A stretch of 64,000 nucleotides of DNA from Lepidodermella squamata (Eukaryota > Gastrotricha), in NCBI GenBank assembly GCA_047495785.1, contig JBLDXI010000002.1:1054001-1118000 (forward strand), read 5' to 3'. Positions 22,724 through 33,471 of this stretch are shown here, piece after piece. Every line of letters starts with the position of its first letter. Position 1 is the stretch's first letter. A model generated the notes under the pieces. The model made no database searches. It was not told the DNA's origin and was given only the letters and a program-made list of their open reading frames with translations. A program made the translations under genes and the position numbers.

Positions 22724-22953
22724 TAATAGCCCGGAATTGATGGACCGCACGTGAATGGACCGCAAATTTCATTAAAATGGCATTTTTGTGAAAATTGCGG
22801 CCCAATATGCGTTTTTTAGCTGCGGTCCATGGTTAAGACTGGTTTCCATGATATTCAACATCGCCAAAAATTTTATCTCAAAATAAGCAACCATAATGAC
22901 AGGTGGAAAATATGTATATTATGCATTAACCTTGGACCGCACGAAAGTGGTCC
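22724..22953. repeat. OTU element right TIR, copy 2
   Basis: Inverted match to 16869-17103. One motif differs (gcggccc for gcggtcc near 22797). Confidence 0.88.
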
Positions 22954-22981
22954 GCTAACTTCACGCGGGTTTAGGAAGTTT

Positions 22982-25900
22982 TTAATAATCTCCTTCTTCG
23001 GGATCAGCTCGTGGCTTAGGAGACTTCTTCGCAGGTTTTGGTTTCACAACGGACTCTTCCTCAGGCTGTGGAACCATTTCCATCAGCTTCCGGCTAACTG
23101 TAGCTCGCGACACTGGCTTGAAGGATTGGTCATTCATTTTGAAAATCTTCTCGCGAGCCAGCGTGAATTTGGAGATGACGGATTCGAGCTCGAGACGTCG
23201 AGCAATGCTTGCCTCATCCTCCATGAATAGACGGTCCCTTTCATCCGCGTCACACAGTTTGAGGAGGCGGGGCTTCAACGTGTCACAAACTGCTTCGATC
23301 ATGTGCCGGGTTACAGATTTCACCATAGCTGAGACCATGGGATCACGAACTCGATCCATATACCGAACAGCAAGATTGCCTGGATTGGAAATTTCGTAAG
23401 GTTGTTGGAAAATGTTTTCAAAAAAACTTACGGTATGATGCGACCATCGCTGGGGTAATACGGCTAATGCTGTCCTTCATCAAAGAATTCTCCTCGAAAT
23501 CATCGCCAGCATCTTGAACAGTTTCGACCTCGTTTTCACTACTAGAGTCGTCAATATCACTTTTATCCTGGTCCTTGTCATCGCCTGCTTCACCAGCGAC
23601 GGGTCGGGGTTTTGTCAACGCTGCAGGTCGTGCTGGCTTTAAAAATGGATCTAGAGCTCGGCTTGCAGATGGGGATATATCTGCTTTGTTATCGATGACA
23701 TCGTCTTCCTTGCGCAATTCGTCAAGATTGATGTGCGCCTGTTGCACCTCTGCCAGTTCTTTCGTGGCCTTCAAAGCCTTGGCCTGCTCCTCGTCCAAAA
23801 TATCCCGAGTCATTTTCATAATCTCGCCAGACAGAACCGGCAGACGGTGCATGTTTTGCTCCAGTTCCTCGTGAAGATCGATGCATTGGCTAACTTCGTT
23901 CAGCATAGACTGGTGAACAGCCCGAACACACTCACGGCCGACTAATACGAAATTTTCCAGCATGAGTTGGACAATCCGTTTGCAGGCTTCGTCTTTGAAC
24001 GTTGCTTCGCCTACATCACCACTAGCGTTGGCGATGATTGTTTGAATCTGTTCTTCAGTCAACTCGAGGGCAAGTTGTCGAATCCTGGCTGGGAGGGCGA
24101 AATTGAAGAGCTCACGAATCGCCGTTGAAGCAGTGAATCTCTTCGCGACTTTCACTTGATTACCGCTAGTTCGAGCTGTTTTGCCTGTAATGGCGTATTG
24201 GTACGCCTCAGCGTAATCAAGGGTCACATCTACAGCTGAGTGAAGGTAGTCAGCAACATCACGAGTTTCGCCCAACTCTTCTCGCTCCGCGAAGGATTGG
24301 TCATTCATTTTGAAAATCTTCTCGCGAGCCAGCGTGAATTTGGAGATGACGGATTCGAGCTCGAGACGTCGAGCAATGCTTGCCTCATCCTCCATGAATA
24401 GACGGTCCCTTTTATCCGCGTCACACAGTTTGAGGAGGCGGGGCTTCAACGTGTCACAAACTGCTTCGATCATGTGCCGGGTTACAGATTTCACCATAGC
24501 TGAGACCATGGGATCACGAACTCGATCCATATACCGAACAGCAAGATTGCCTGGATTGGAAATTTCGTAAGGTTGTTGGAAAACGTTTTCAAAAAAACTT
24601 ACGGTATGATGCGACCATCGCTGGGGTAATACGGCTAATGCTGTCCTTCATCAAAGAATTCTCCTCGAAATCATCGCCAGCATCTTGAACAGTTTCGACC
24701 TCGTTTTCACTACTAGAGTCGTCAATATCACTTTTATCCTGGTCCTTGTCATCGCCTGCTTCACCAGCGACGGGTCGGGGTTTTGTCAACGCTGCAGGTC
24801 GTGTTGGCTTTAAAAATGGATTTAGAGCTCGGCTTGCAGATGGGGATATATCTGCTTTGTTATCGATGACATCGTCTTCCTTGCGCAATTCGTCAAGATT
24901 GATGTGCGCCTGTTGCACCTCTGCCAGTTCTTTCGTGGCCTTCAAAGCCTTGGCCTGCTCCTCGTCCAAAATATCCCGAGTCATTTTCATAATCTCGCCA
25001 GACAGAACCGGCAGACGGTGCATGTTTTGCTCCAGTTCCTCGTGAAGATCGATGCATTGGCTAACTTCGTTCAGCATAGACTGGTGAACAGCCCGAACAC
25101 ACTCACGGCCGACTAATACGAAATTTTCCAGCATGAGTTGGACAATCCGTTTGCAGGCTTCGTCTTTGAACGTTGCTTCGCCTACATCACCACTAGCGTT
25201 GGCGATGATTGTTTGAATCTGTTCTTCAGTCAACTCGAGGGCAAGTTGTCGAATCCTGGCTGGGAGGGCGTTATTGAAGAGCTCACGAATCGCCGTTGAA
25301 GCAGTGAATCTCTTCGCGACTTTCACTTGATTACCACTGGTTCGAGCTGTTTTGCCAGTTATCGCGTATTGGTAGGCCTCGGCGTAATCTAGGGTAACAT
25401 CTACAGCTGAGTGAAGGTAGTCTGCAACATCACGAGTTTCGCCCAACTCTTCTCGCTCCTCTCGGTAGGAAGACAGGCGTATATTTATTTCTTGGATGGT
25501 TTTCGGGGTTGCCTTAGCGATTTCCGTGCGCAGAATCTTCACCAGAGTTTCAGCAAGGACCTTAGATCCGTGTTTCTTGGCCAAAGCTGGGTTGTGACCA
25601 AGAGCTTTTTTCAGCTTAGTTTCCTCAGCAGACCTTGCTTTGTCGAGTGGTACTGCTTCGTCCAAGTCTTCCTGCGATCGATTGATCACCCCGACAATGC
25701 CACGTTTCGCAACCAAATTCTTCTCCTGCAGCATCTTTTCCAGAGTTTTCGGGTCGACCTTATCCAGGTGAGTCAGAACCATGAGAGTCCTTTCGCCGGT
25801 GGGGTCGACACTTCGAGCGATTTGAATGGCTTTATTGGCCTTGTAGTCATCATGGGCCGCATGGACTAGCACGATTATCGTCTCCGGGCTGCTGATATAC

Positions 25901-26448
25901 TTCTTCCACATCTTTTCGACGAAGCTCGACACATCGCGATGAGAAGCGTCGTCGAAAATCAGACCGGGCAGATCGACGAAGGCTAGCGGCACTGTGTTTC
26001 TGATGTGAAGCTCCATTGAGATTGGATTATCGGACAAGCCTCCCTTCGTTGCTGGCGCTAATTGGGCTGATATTTCCATGAGCCTTTCAGCAGTTTCAAC
26101 TGCTGGAACTTGCTCGGCCTGTTTAGAGGCGACCCCTCGCTTATCGACCACTGAATACTCGATTTTCGCCCAGTCTTGATCGCTGAATGGGCCTTTTTGC
26201 TTGCCGCGTTCGAAGATTTTGATTTCCAACGGACTTTTCGTAGAGGTTTCTCTTCCCTTGGGCAGAATTTCGAGGCCGATGAGAGTTTCGACGGTTGAAG
26301 ATTTGCCATGGCTCTGCAGACCAATGAAGACGAGTCGAGGTGTTTTGATTGCCTTGAAATCCTTCTGGAAATGGTCGTCGCCCAGCTCGTCCAATAGGGC
26401 TTGGGCTTCAGTGAAAGCACTCAAACTTGCGCTACTGAGTTGAAGCAT
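22982..26448 (-). CDS. Fused dynamin-like GTPase with duplicated stalk and GED, 1,120 aa
   Basis: Exons 26448-24603, 24550-23432 and 23379-22982 join in frame to 1,120 residues. Exon 1 is almost identical to the exon 1 of the gene at 12799-15094 (GTPase P-loop GLQSHGKSST, DLPGL, THLDKVD, NRSQEDL, stalk, acidic linker). The middle exon starts as the normal GED exon (RVRDPMVSAMVKSV to FKMNDQSF). At 24297 it then runs without a break into the stalk part of exon 1 (AEREELGETRDVADYL) and through a second acidic linker to the usual donor. The last exon is a complete GED with the normal stop. The order is GTPase, stalk, GED, stalk, GED. The extra exon is 1,119 bases, a multiple of three. The TATA box and start are intact. 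Whether it is expressed is unknown. Confidence 0.82.
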
Positions 26449-27346
26449 TGTGGTGAATTATGTTGATATTTCGGCAGACTAAGAGCGTCGATGTTAAGCG
26501 ATGGTACATAGAACGGCCTTATATAGGCGCATCCTTATCCGAAATCGTGGTGGTGAAACATCTTACAAAAGGACGTTAATCGCCGTATAGCCTTGACGTT
26601 GTGCTCACCTTGATATTGTCATCATACGCAAAAACACGTAATAATGAGCAGCTTTTATGAAAACTTACTATGGTCACTATAAATATATCTAATATAATTC
26701 GTCATTAGTCATATTATATTATTAATCATATGCACGTTTTTTAGCCTCTTCATTCTTTGTTGTAAATTCCCCCAGGCCTTGTGAAAAAAGAGCAGCTGGA
26801 AGATCGGCGTCTTCTATGGAGAATGAAAATAAAGCGGAAAATTCAATGAAAACTGGCTCTCACAATATAATGAATCTTCGACAAAATTATTCCTGTTCTT
26901 CCTCAAAGTCACCTCCAATATATCATAGAGCTTAAAATCATAAATCTCAAATGTCTCGTTCACAGAATTAGTAAGCCTTGGGCGAAAAAGGCGAATGCCA
27001 ATTCTCCCGGTAAGGTTCATAAGTCCTTCAAAAGTCAAAATGAAGCTGTGGTATTAATGAAAAAGCAATAAAAGTTTTTTGGTAAGATTTCCTTGAGGTG
27101 GTCATCAAATTCCCGAGCTTCGTCGCTTCGTTCCGGAAGTGGCCGAAAGTGCAAATCAATTGAGCCCTGTCTCCAATTATTGTCCTTTGATTCAAACTTA
27201 GCGTATTGTTCGCAAGAGCTAGGAGCGTTTCATATTGTTTGATACAGTTAGTACTTCGTCATAATATTTAAGAATGCCACAATGCGAGCAAAATTTGTAT
27301 AATTTCCAAACCTCTGCTGATCTAGGCAAGGATAGCACAAGGCTTT
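26449..27346 (-). repeat. Dynamin upstream flank, copy 3 (with empty MULE site)
   Basis: The most complete copy of the flank. It runs without interruption through taatttcc at 27347-27354, the MULE target in copy 1, into the ankyrin gene 3-prime region. A 74-codon minus-strand frame at 26814-27038 (after a possible acceptor) is open here and in copy 2 but broken in copy 1; I do not call it a gene. Confidence 0.85.
26519..26525 (-). promoter_or_regulatory. TATA box of the fused dynamin gene
   Basis: TATATAA on the minus strand about 70 bases before the ATG at 26448, identical in position to that of the dynamin gene at 12799-15094. Confidence 0.6.
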
Positions 27347-27568
27347 TAATTTCCAACTTCATTGCGAAAAAAGTCTGTGAAACATCTGCCCTCGATTTTA
27401 CTGAATTTACTAGCGAAACTGGAAGCTGAAAATTGTAGAGAAGTGTGGACTAAATGTTACAGATATGGCAACAAGAATGCAAAGGAAATTTTCTTCGACT
27501 TTAATATTGGCAAATAGTTTGCAGACAACAATAACAAAAACAACAATTAATGGTCAAGCAATACAGTT

Positions 27569-28528
27569 TTACTTCTCGATAGATGTTGCTTCACCAAGGC
27601 AGATTTCGAGTTGGCAACCAGTTTTATCAGCGTCGTATTTCACAAGGTGGCCAATGATCGCTTCATTGCCTTTCTCCAACGCCAACTGCATCGCAGTTTT
27701 ACCATCGCCATTCGCATTATTAACGCCAGAATTGTCAGTTTCCAGCAGCTTCAACACACCGAATTCACGTCCAGCCAGCACAGCTCGATGCAGGGCATTT
27801 TCGCCGCGACTGTTGGCCGTGTAGATTGTCGCATTCATCTCGGCCAGGTACATCGTAATCAGCTCACTGCCGCTATCAACGGCGTACATCAAGGCAGTGT
27901 TGCCGTCTTTATCGGCCACGTTAATGTCGGCGCCAGCTTCGATCAACTTGATGGCTATCTCGATGTTGTTCGACGCAACGGCGGCGATTAGGGGAGTAAA
28001 ACCGTTTGCGGCGTCTTTCTGGTTTAGATCAACTTTTTGATTGATGAAATTCACAACAGCTTCCACATCACCTTCCTTCGCCGCTTGAATGATTGATTTC
28101 TACGAGGAAAATTGTAATAAACTTTATCAATTATTAAGTTTGTAACCTGTGAACAGCTCATCACCAGGGGAGGATCCCAAGATCCGTTGCTTCCGCAAAT
28201 GCTGACCGGGGATTTGTCGCCAAGCGATGGGCAGTAGATTTGCAGTGCGTAGCCTTCCGTCAGTGTTTTCATACGCGCTGGAATGAAAGGATCAGTTTTG
28301 GTTGATGTTCGCGATTTCAGCGTAAATTCGGCCGCTGGTGGCACTTGTGGGATTTTACACCGAACCGTAATTCTGTCGCTTTCGATCTTATCGGTAATAG
28401 TCTGATTGAATAATTCCGAGTTGAATTGATTGATACATGTTATAGGGAATTCTTACGTCTAGCAATTCGCTCTTCTTCGACTGGCACGAGGCTAAAGAGG
28501 CAAAAATGATGGCGAGCTTCAACAACAT
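27569..28528 (-). CDS. Secreted sushi-ankyrin protein, 285 aa
   Basis: Exons 28528-28457, 28401-28147 and 28099-27569 join in frame. Exon 1 is a signal peptide (MLLKLAIIFASLASCQS). Exon 2 encodes a CCP/sushi-like module with Cys at the expected spacing (VRCKIP, then LQIYCPS, VSICGSNGSWDPP, MSCSQ). Exon 3 carries four ankyrin repeats (NGFTPLIAAVASNN, DGNTALMYAVDSG, GENALHRAVLAG, DGKTAMQLALEKGN) and ends with a Cys pair (GCQLEIC). Ankyrin repeats are normally cytosolic, so an N-terminal signal and sushi module is unusual. The same architecture, enlarged, is found in the neighbour at 29398-32811. Two truncated copies lie at 4048-4873 and 16542-16868. Confidence 0.85.
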
Positions 28529-29397
28529 TTTACAATCAGTAGAAGAATGATATTCGTTTTTTGGTGAACGTAAGTTGGAGAGATTGACAACTTTTCAATT
28601 GGCGGTATACTCTAAAATGGCGAGATGGAATGATGTGACAGCTAAGATGTTATCTAATTTGCTAACAGGTGTAACAGACGGTGTGGCATGTGACACCCTG
28701 AACATCTGACATACTTTGCGTAACTTTGAGTAATTATTTATTCCGACCTACGCGAAATATCTAAATTTGATTTGAACAGGGAAATTAAATTTAAATTAAA
28801 TTAAAATCTCAATAACGACCACCATTTCCGATCTAATCACCTTGCTCGCATTTAATAAAACTTCAGAATTTATTAGCAGAATCTGGTTTTGAAAGTTTTG
28901 AATAATAGAAAGACGACATTCCTTTTGTGATATGTAATCATTAAAAACTCGGTAAACCTTTGCAAAATCTGTAAAGTATTTGAATGACAGTCTATAGATA
29001 TACTCTTATTCGCCTTAATAAATTCATCATTTCGCTCCTGTTCAATGTTTCTTGATTTTTCCAGGATTTTCATAATCGAGCTCTGAATCTCTGAATGAGT
29101 GATGATTCATACCCAACAGTGTTTTCAGCCTCACAGGTGTTAAATGGCCGCACGAGTCGGCTATTTTGCCGCGTCGTCATCAACAAGCAGAATCGTGAAG
29201 CATAAATAATACGTAGAGTTCATCGTAAAAGCAATATATATTCCACGCTCGCCCAACTCGCTGCTCATGTGCTCTTCATCGTCGCACTTATACGCGAGAA
29301 AAAAGGAAAAAATAAAGATGGGAATGATAAGTGATACTCCACTTAATAAAACTCGCTCATCATAATCAGCTTTAACAACAACGCTATAACTGGTAGA
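28529..29397. other. Intergenic region between the two sushi-ankyrin genes
   Basis: AT-rich spacer between divergently transcribed ankyrin genes; it presumably holds both promoters. I see no coding exon or repeat that I can support. Confidence 0.5.
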
Positions 29398-32300
29398 ATG
29401 TTATCACGGTGGCTGAATTGTCTTGTTTTGCTGCTGTTTTCGCAGCCGAATTTTGTAAGAGAATTTATTGAGCAGGATTCAATTCTTTAACAAAATAATC
29501 TTCGAAATAAGGGGCAGCGCGTAGCTCCAACAAGGCGAACAACATCGACAACGCGATCCCGGCAGTCGATAACGAAAATAACCACAACAGTCCCGACTAC
29601 AACAGAACCACCAGGTGTTAGTCTACTTTCATGCTGGAAATTCTCATTTTAAAAACAAATGTTCAGTGCCTAGTACCTTGGGAAAGAAATGGCTTTTACG
29701 GTATGAATTGGCGAGACGTAGTCGAGGGTGGGCAATTGGTGCCGGTCGGCAATCACATAACACTGTACTGCTACAGCAACTATGTTCGGCAGCCTCTAAA
29801 TAGCCAACTGAGTTACTGCACCGAACGAAATGGCTGGCAACCCTTTCCGAACGCGACTTGTGTTCTTAGAGGTAAATATATAGTTGGCTCATTTCCGAAT
29901 TTAATCATTGATTTTTTCGCAGGAACAACCCCAAGGCCTTCGGTATGTACCCGGGTGTTCAAGTTTGACATTTTGCCGCTTTTACCAAACCTTTCGTAGG
30001 TCGATGAGGCTAAACAGCGGGATTTTGGCGATGCTGCAGCTTTCGGAAACTTGGCTCAAGTCCAAGAAGTATACGACCGCTTGAAGCCGTCCATCAACTG
30101 GATCGATCTGCTAACCCTGCCCAGTACCGACCGATGCAATGCTGTGCGAAACCCGACCCCACTCATCCGAGCCGTAGCTTGCGGTCAGAATGAAAGCGTC
30201 ATCGGGTATCTGTTAGAAAAAGGCGCCCAGGTGTCGGTAACCGATGGAAATGGCTGGTCTGTACTCATGCATGCAGTCAATAGAACAAACTCGTCAGTTG
30301 TTCGATTGCTGCTGGAAAAAGGAGCAAATGCGGATTATTCAACAAACAGCGGAGAATCAGCTCTCTCCATAGCAACGCAATATGCTTCGGTCCGCAATAA
30401 CTCAGATATCGTTTTACTCCTTATTCTAGCCGGGGCTCGAAGGATAGGTTGCTCGCATCCTCTCTGCGATGAAAGTAAGGATCGCCAGTTGAAAAGTTCA
30501 ACCAATTCTGATGGAACCTTTTCAGGTGCATTTAGGGAAACTTTGAAAAACGCATGGCCAGCGCCAGGGGTAAAAAAGCTCTTAGTTTCACCTTATTCCA
30601 CAATTTGTCACCTCTTTTAGGTGATAACGCATCGTCAAAGAGATTTGGGAGATGCGATTGCGAGTGGCAATAAGGAGCAAATTTTGGCAATGTTAGACGA
30701 GGTTGGGAAGTTTGGCTTCCTTGACATTAACTGGATTGATCCTAACGCCACCTTTCCGAACAATCGAAACTGCCCTAGTTTAAGAAACGCGTCCTACCTA
30801 ATCCGCGCCGCGGCTTGCAATCAAAGCGCTGAAATAGTGAATCTACTGCTCGAGGATGGCGCGAACCCTTCTTTAGCTGATTCCGACAACTGGACCCCGT
30901 TAATGCATGCCAGTTATTTGGGCAATGAGGAGTTGGTTCGTCTCTTGATTAAATGGAATGTTGATCTGGAGACGAAAGCAACATCGGGCTGCTGCCCTGG
31001 TTTCACAGCTTTGAGACTAGCGGCTCAAACGAATAATGACGAGATTGTTTCCATGCTATTGGCCGATGGAGCTAACCCGGTGGATTGTGACCACCCACTC
31101 TGTATAGGAGCTGAACAGGAACTTAGCTCAACTGTCCCTACTTCAACACCAAGGTCTATGAGCACAATTTTATCCCAACAGAAGGTTACCTTGAACATTT
31201 TGATCAGCTTAAAATTGGACTGTTCTAAAGATTATAGAGGAGCTGCAGAAAAAGCTTGGTCAAGCTGCTGCCGATGGGGACGCAATGAAGTTGGGCTATC
31301 TCGTCAAAATGGCTGGTTACATCGATATCAATTGGGTCGATCCAGTAAAATATCGAGGCGGAGGGACTTGCTCCACCATCCAAAGCTCAACAGCCCTGCT
31401 GCGAGCTACAGCATGTAACCAAACTGTTAACATTGTCAAAATGCTTCTCGACGCCGGTGCGAAGACTTCAGCGGTGGATTCAGATAACTGGAGCCCGCTT
31501 ATGTACGCGAGTTACAAGGGCAATGCCGAGGTAGTTTCTCTGTTGTTGGAAAGAGGGGCTGATACAGAGGTTGAGGCACTTTCGGGTTGCTGCCCTGGCT
31601 CGACGGCTCTTACCCTGGCATCGGCTTTCCCGGCGAAAAGTTATGAAATCGTCAAACTACTACTCGCATTCGGGGCAAATCCTATCAAGTGCAGGCATTC
31701 ATTATGCGCTGAAGGTAATTTTCAAGTTTTTAAGGATAGGAACCTTCCAGTTATGCATTCTAGCTCGAAGATTGACAACCTTCACAATGGTTATGTCAAC
31801 TACCTCGGTAATGACGATGCCTACGTCTTCATTACCAGTTTCTGAGGCAATCCCGACCTCTACGGAATCGGTAACCCTTCCCTCGTATGAAACACCCTAT
31901 TCAAAGGACTCCGTAACAACGAGCCCTGAAGCCACTTTTTCGGTGTACTCTTCAACTGAAGAGTCAACAACCTCGTCCCTTACTACCGAAACACGCCCTC
32001 CAGCTTCAACGACTACAACATTTTCCACCACTGAGAGAATGGTATATTAAGGAGGGTTTTTTGAATTGTTGATCTCATTTGATTTTCAGACTACGTCAGC
32101 CGATAGACAAACAGCGTTAGGTGACGCAGTGTCACGTGACGACCTGGCTCAAGTTGAGCAGATTCTTCGTTACCCCGAAGTTAACGTTAACTATGCCAAA
32201 TACGGCCGAAAGTATTGCCGCATCGCCGAGTTGGACACAGCTTCTGCCCTTGTCATTGGCGCTGCTTGCAATGTGAACGTTCGCATAATTTTCGCTCTGC

Positions 32301-32811
32301 TTGATCGTCAGGCTGACGTAGCTTCCCGCGACGGATACGGATGGACGGCTATCATTTGGGCGGCGTACCGCGGCAATACCGAATCGGTTCGGTACCTTCT
32401 GGATCGCGGGTCGGATATCGACTCTATCGGCACGACTGATGGTTATTTGAGATTATGATTCCTTTCATACAGATCTAATGATTTGTTCCAGGTGTTACCC
32501 CTCTTATTGCTGCTGCAACGTTGGGTCGAAATGATGTTATCCGTCTCCTGATTGATCGCGGCGCTGATATTGAAGCTCGGAAACGCGATGGCTCGAATGC
32601 TTTAATGGCTGCTGCGAAAAACAACCTGGTGGAAACAGTTCGAATGCTTGTTTTAGTTGGTGGGGCTAATATAAATGCCAAAGATGCGACGAATGGCTAT
32701 ACTGCTTTGGTTTGGGCGGCGTCGAGGGCTAACACTGAAACTGTCCGGTATTTGCTAGCTCGAGGCGCCAACACAGCCGGTTGCACATTCACCATCTGCG
32801 AAGAGTATTGA
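29398..32811 (+). CDS. Large secreted sushi-ankyrin protein, 981 aa
   Basis: Ten exons (29398-29454, 29512-29616, 29667-29871, 29923-29942, 30000-30569, 30621-31184, 31240-31714, 31764-32041, 32090-32441, 32492-32811) join in one frame. Exon 1 is a signal peptide (MLSRWLNCLVLLLFSQ). Then come a Thr/Arg-rich linker and a sushi-like module (CLVPWERNGFYG, ITLYCYSNY, LSYCTERNGWQPFPNATC). Four ankyrin cassettes follow; the first three begin with an INWID or INWVD cap followed by a Cys-containing loop. Cassettes end in a paired-Cys tail (GCSHPLC, DCDHPLC, KCRHSLC, GCTFTIC). A mucin-like Ser/Thr-rich exon (about 31764-32041) separates cassettes three and four. All signs point to a secreted, disulfide-bonded protein; its ligand is unknown. 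Confidence 0.82.
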
Positions 32812-33471
32812 ATATTTGACAGCATTCCTTAATAGTTTCAGGCTTCGGCTTATTTCTAGTTTTGTCTATTATTTGAATAAAAGCCTGTATATGGTGAAGA
32901 CTTTTTCAGTGCCAAAGGAAAAAGTAGGTCAAACCGGGTAAAATACCGATAATTACCAAACCGGTTACCATCGGGTTTTTCCGGGTTTTCCTCGGTATTT
33001 TTCAAATTACCCCATTTAAATCGCGGATAAATATGGAAAATACCATTCGTTGGTTCAATTTTCGAAAAATTGATTAATTTTTAGCTTTTGGTCCGTTTCG
33101 TTGACGACATATTTCCTGGATTCTGTGAAAAAATTACGCAATTTTGTTCACGGTCTCTCGGTTTATTATTCAAACAATTTCGCTACTAAAAGCGCAAAAC
33201 AAACGATGATAGAATTGTTCAATAATATGATGTTTTCACTTCTGTATAATCCAAAACGATAAGATGGGCAGTTATATAGTCTGAACAAGAAAGCAAGCAA
33301 AAAAATGAAAAAAAGCCACTGGTAATTTGCGTAAAATTATTTCAAGGTCAGCAGATGCTGTAGCTACTCTTCCTTTCCGAACCTATAGAAGCATTTCAAG
33401 GGAAATTATTCACATCAGCCCTGGTGATATTTTCCTTATGCTATCCTAACTATAACGGAAACGGTTGTTGT
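32812..33471. other. Convergent intergenic region
   Basis: It lies between the stop of the ankyrin gene and the stop of the galaxin-like gene, with an aataaa signal near 32876. It contains one copy of a dispersed repeat (32925-33075). Confidence 0.6.
32925..33075 (+). repeat. Dispersed ccgggtaaaatacc repeat, copy 1
   Basis: Shares a 150-170 base consensus with 36128-36300 and 43025-43200: ccgggtaaaatacc, then ttaccaaaccggttaccatc, then a gggtttttccgggtttt segment. It has a hairpin-like core and no coding potential. Class unknown; MITE or SINE are options. Confidence 0.7.

Larger units (their letters stand above)
16869..22953 (+). mobile_element. OTU/transposase TIR element, copy 2
   Basis: TIRs of about 230 bases (16869-17103 and 22724-22953) enclose a plus-strand multi-exon gene: an N-terminal basic region, transposase-like exons and an OTU exon. 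Two insertions are nested within it: an LTR/gag fragment (18450-19890) and a 783-base TIR element (20019-20801). Removing both gives about 3.9 kb. The flanks match copy 1, so the element was part of the tandemly duplicated unit. Long TIRs and the transposase-like motifs suggest the Mutator-like superfamily; I cannot confirm this without alignment. Confidence 0.78.

Noticed and set aside
26814-27038. 74-codon frame in the dynamin flank, shared by two copies
   Set aside because: The third copy has an in-frame stop, and sharing follows from the recent duplication; no domain is recognisable.
29398-32811. Secreted ankyrin protein considered as a latrotoxin-type toxin
   Set aside because: It has sushi modules and short paired-Cys cassettes, and I see none of the long N-terminal region of that family. 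Secretion plus ankyrin repeats is not enough to call a toxin.
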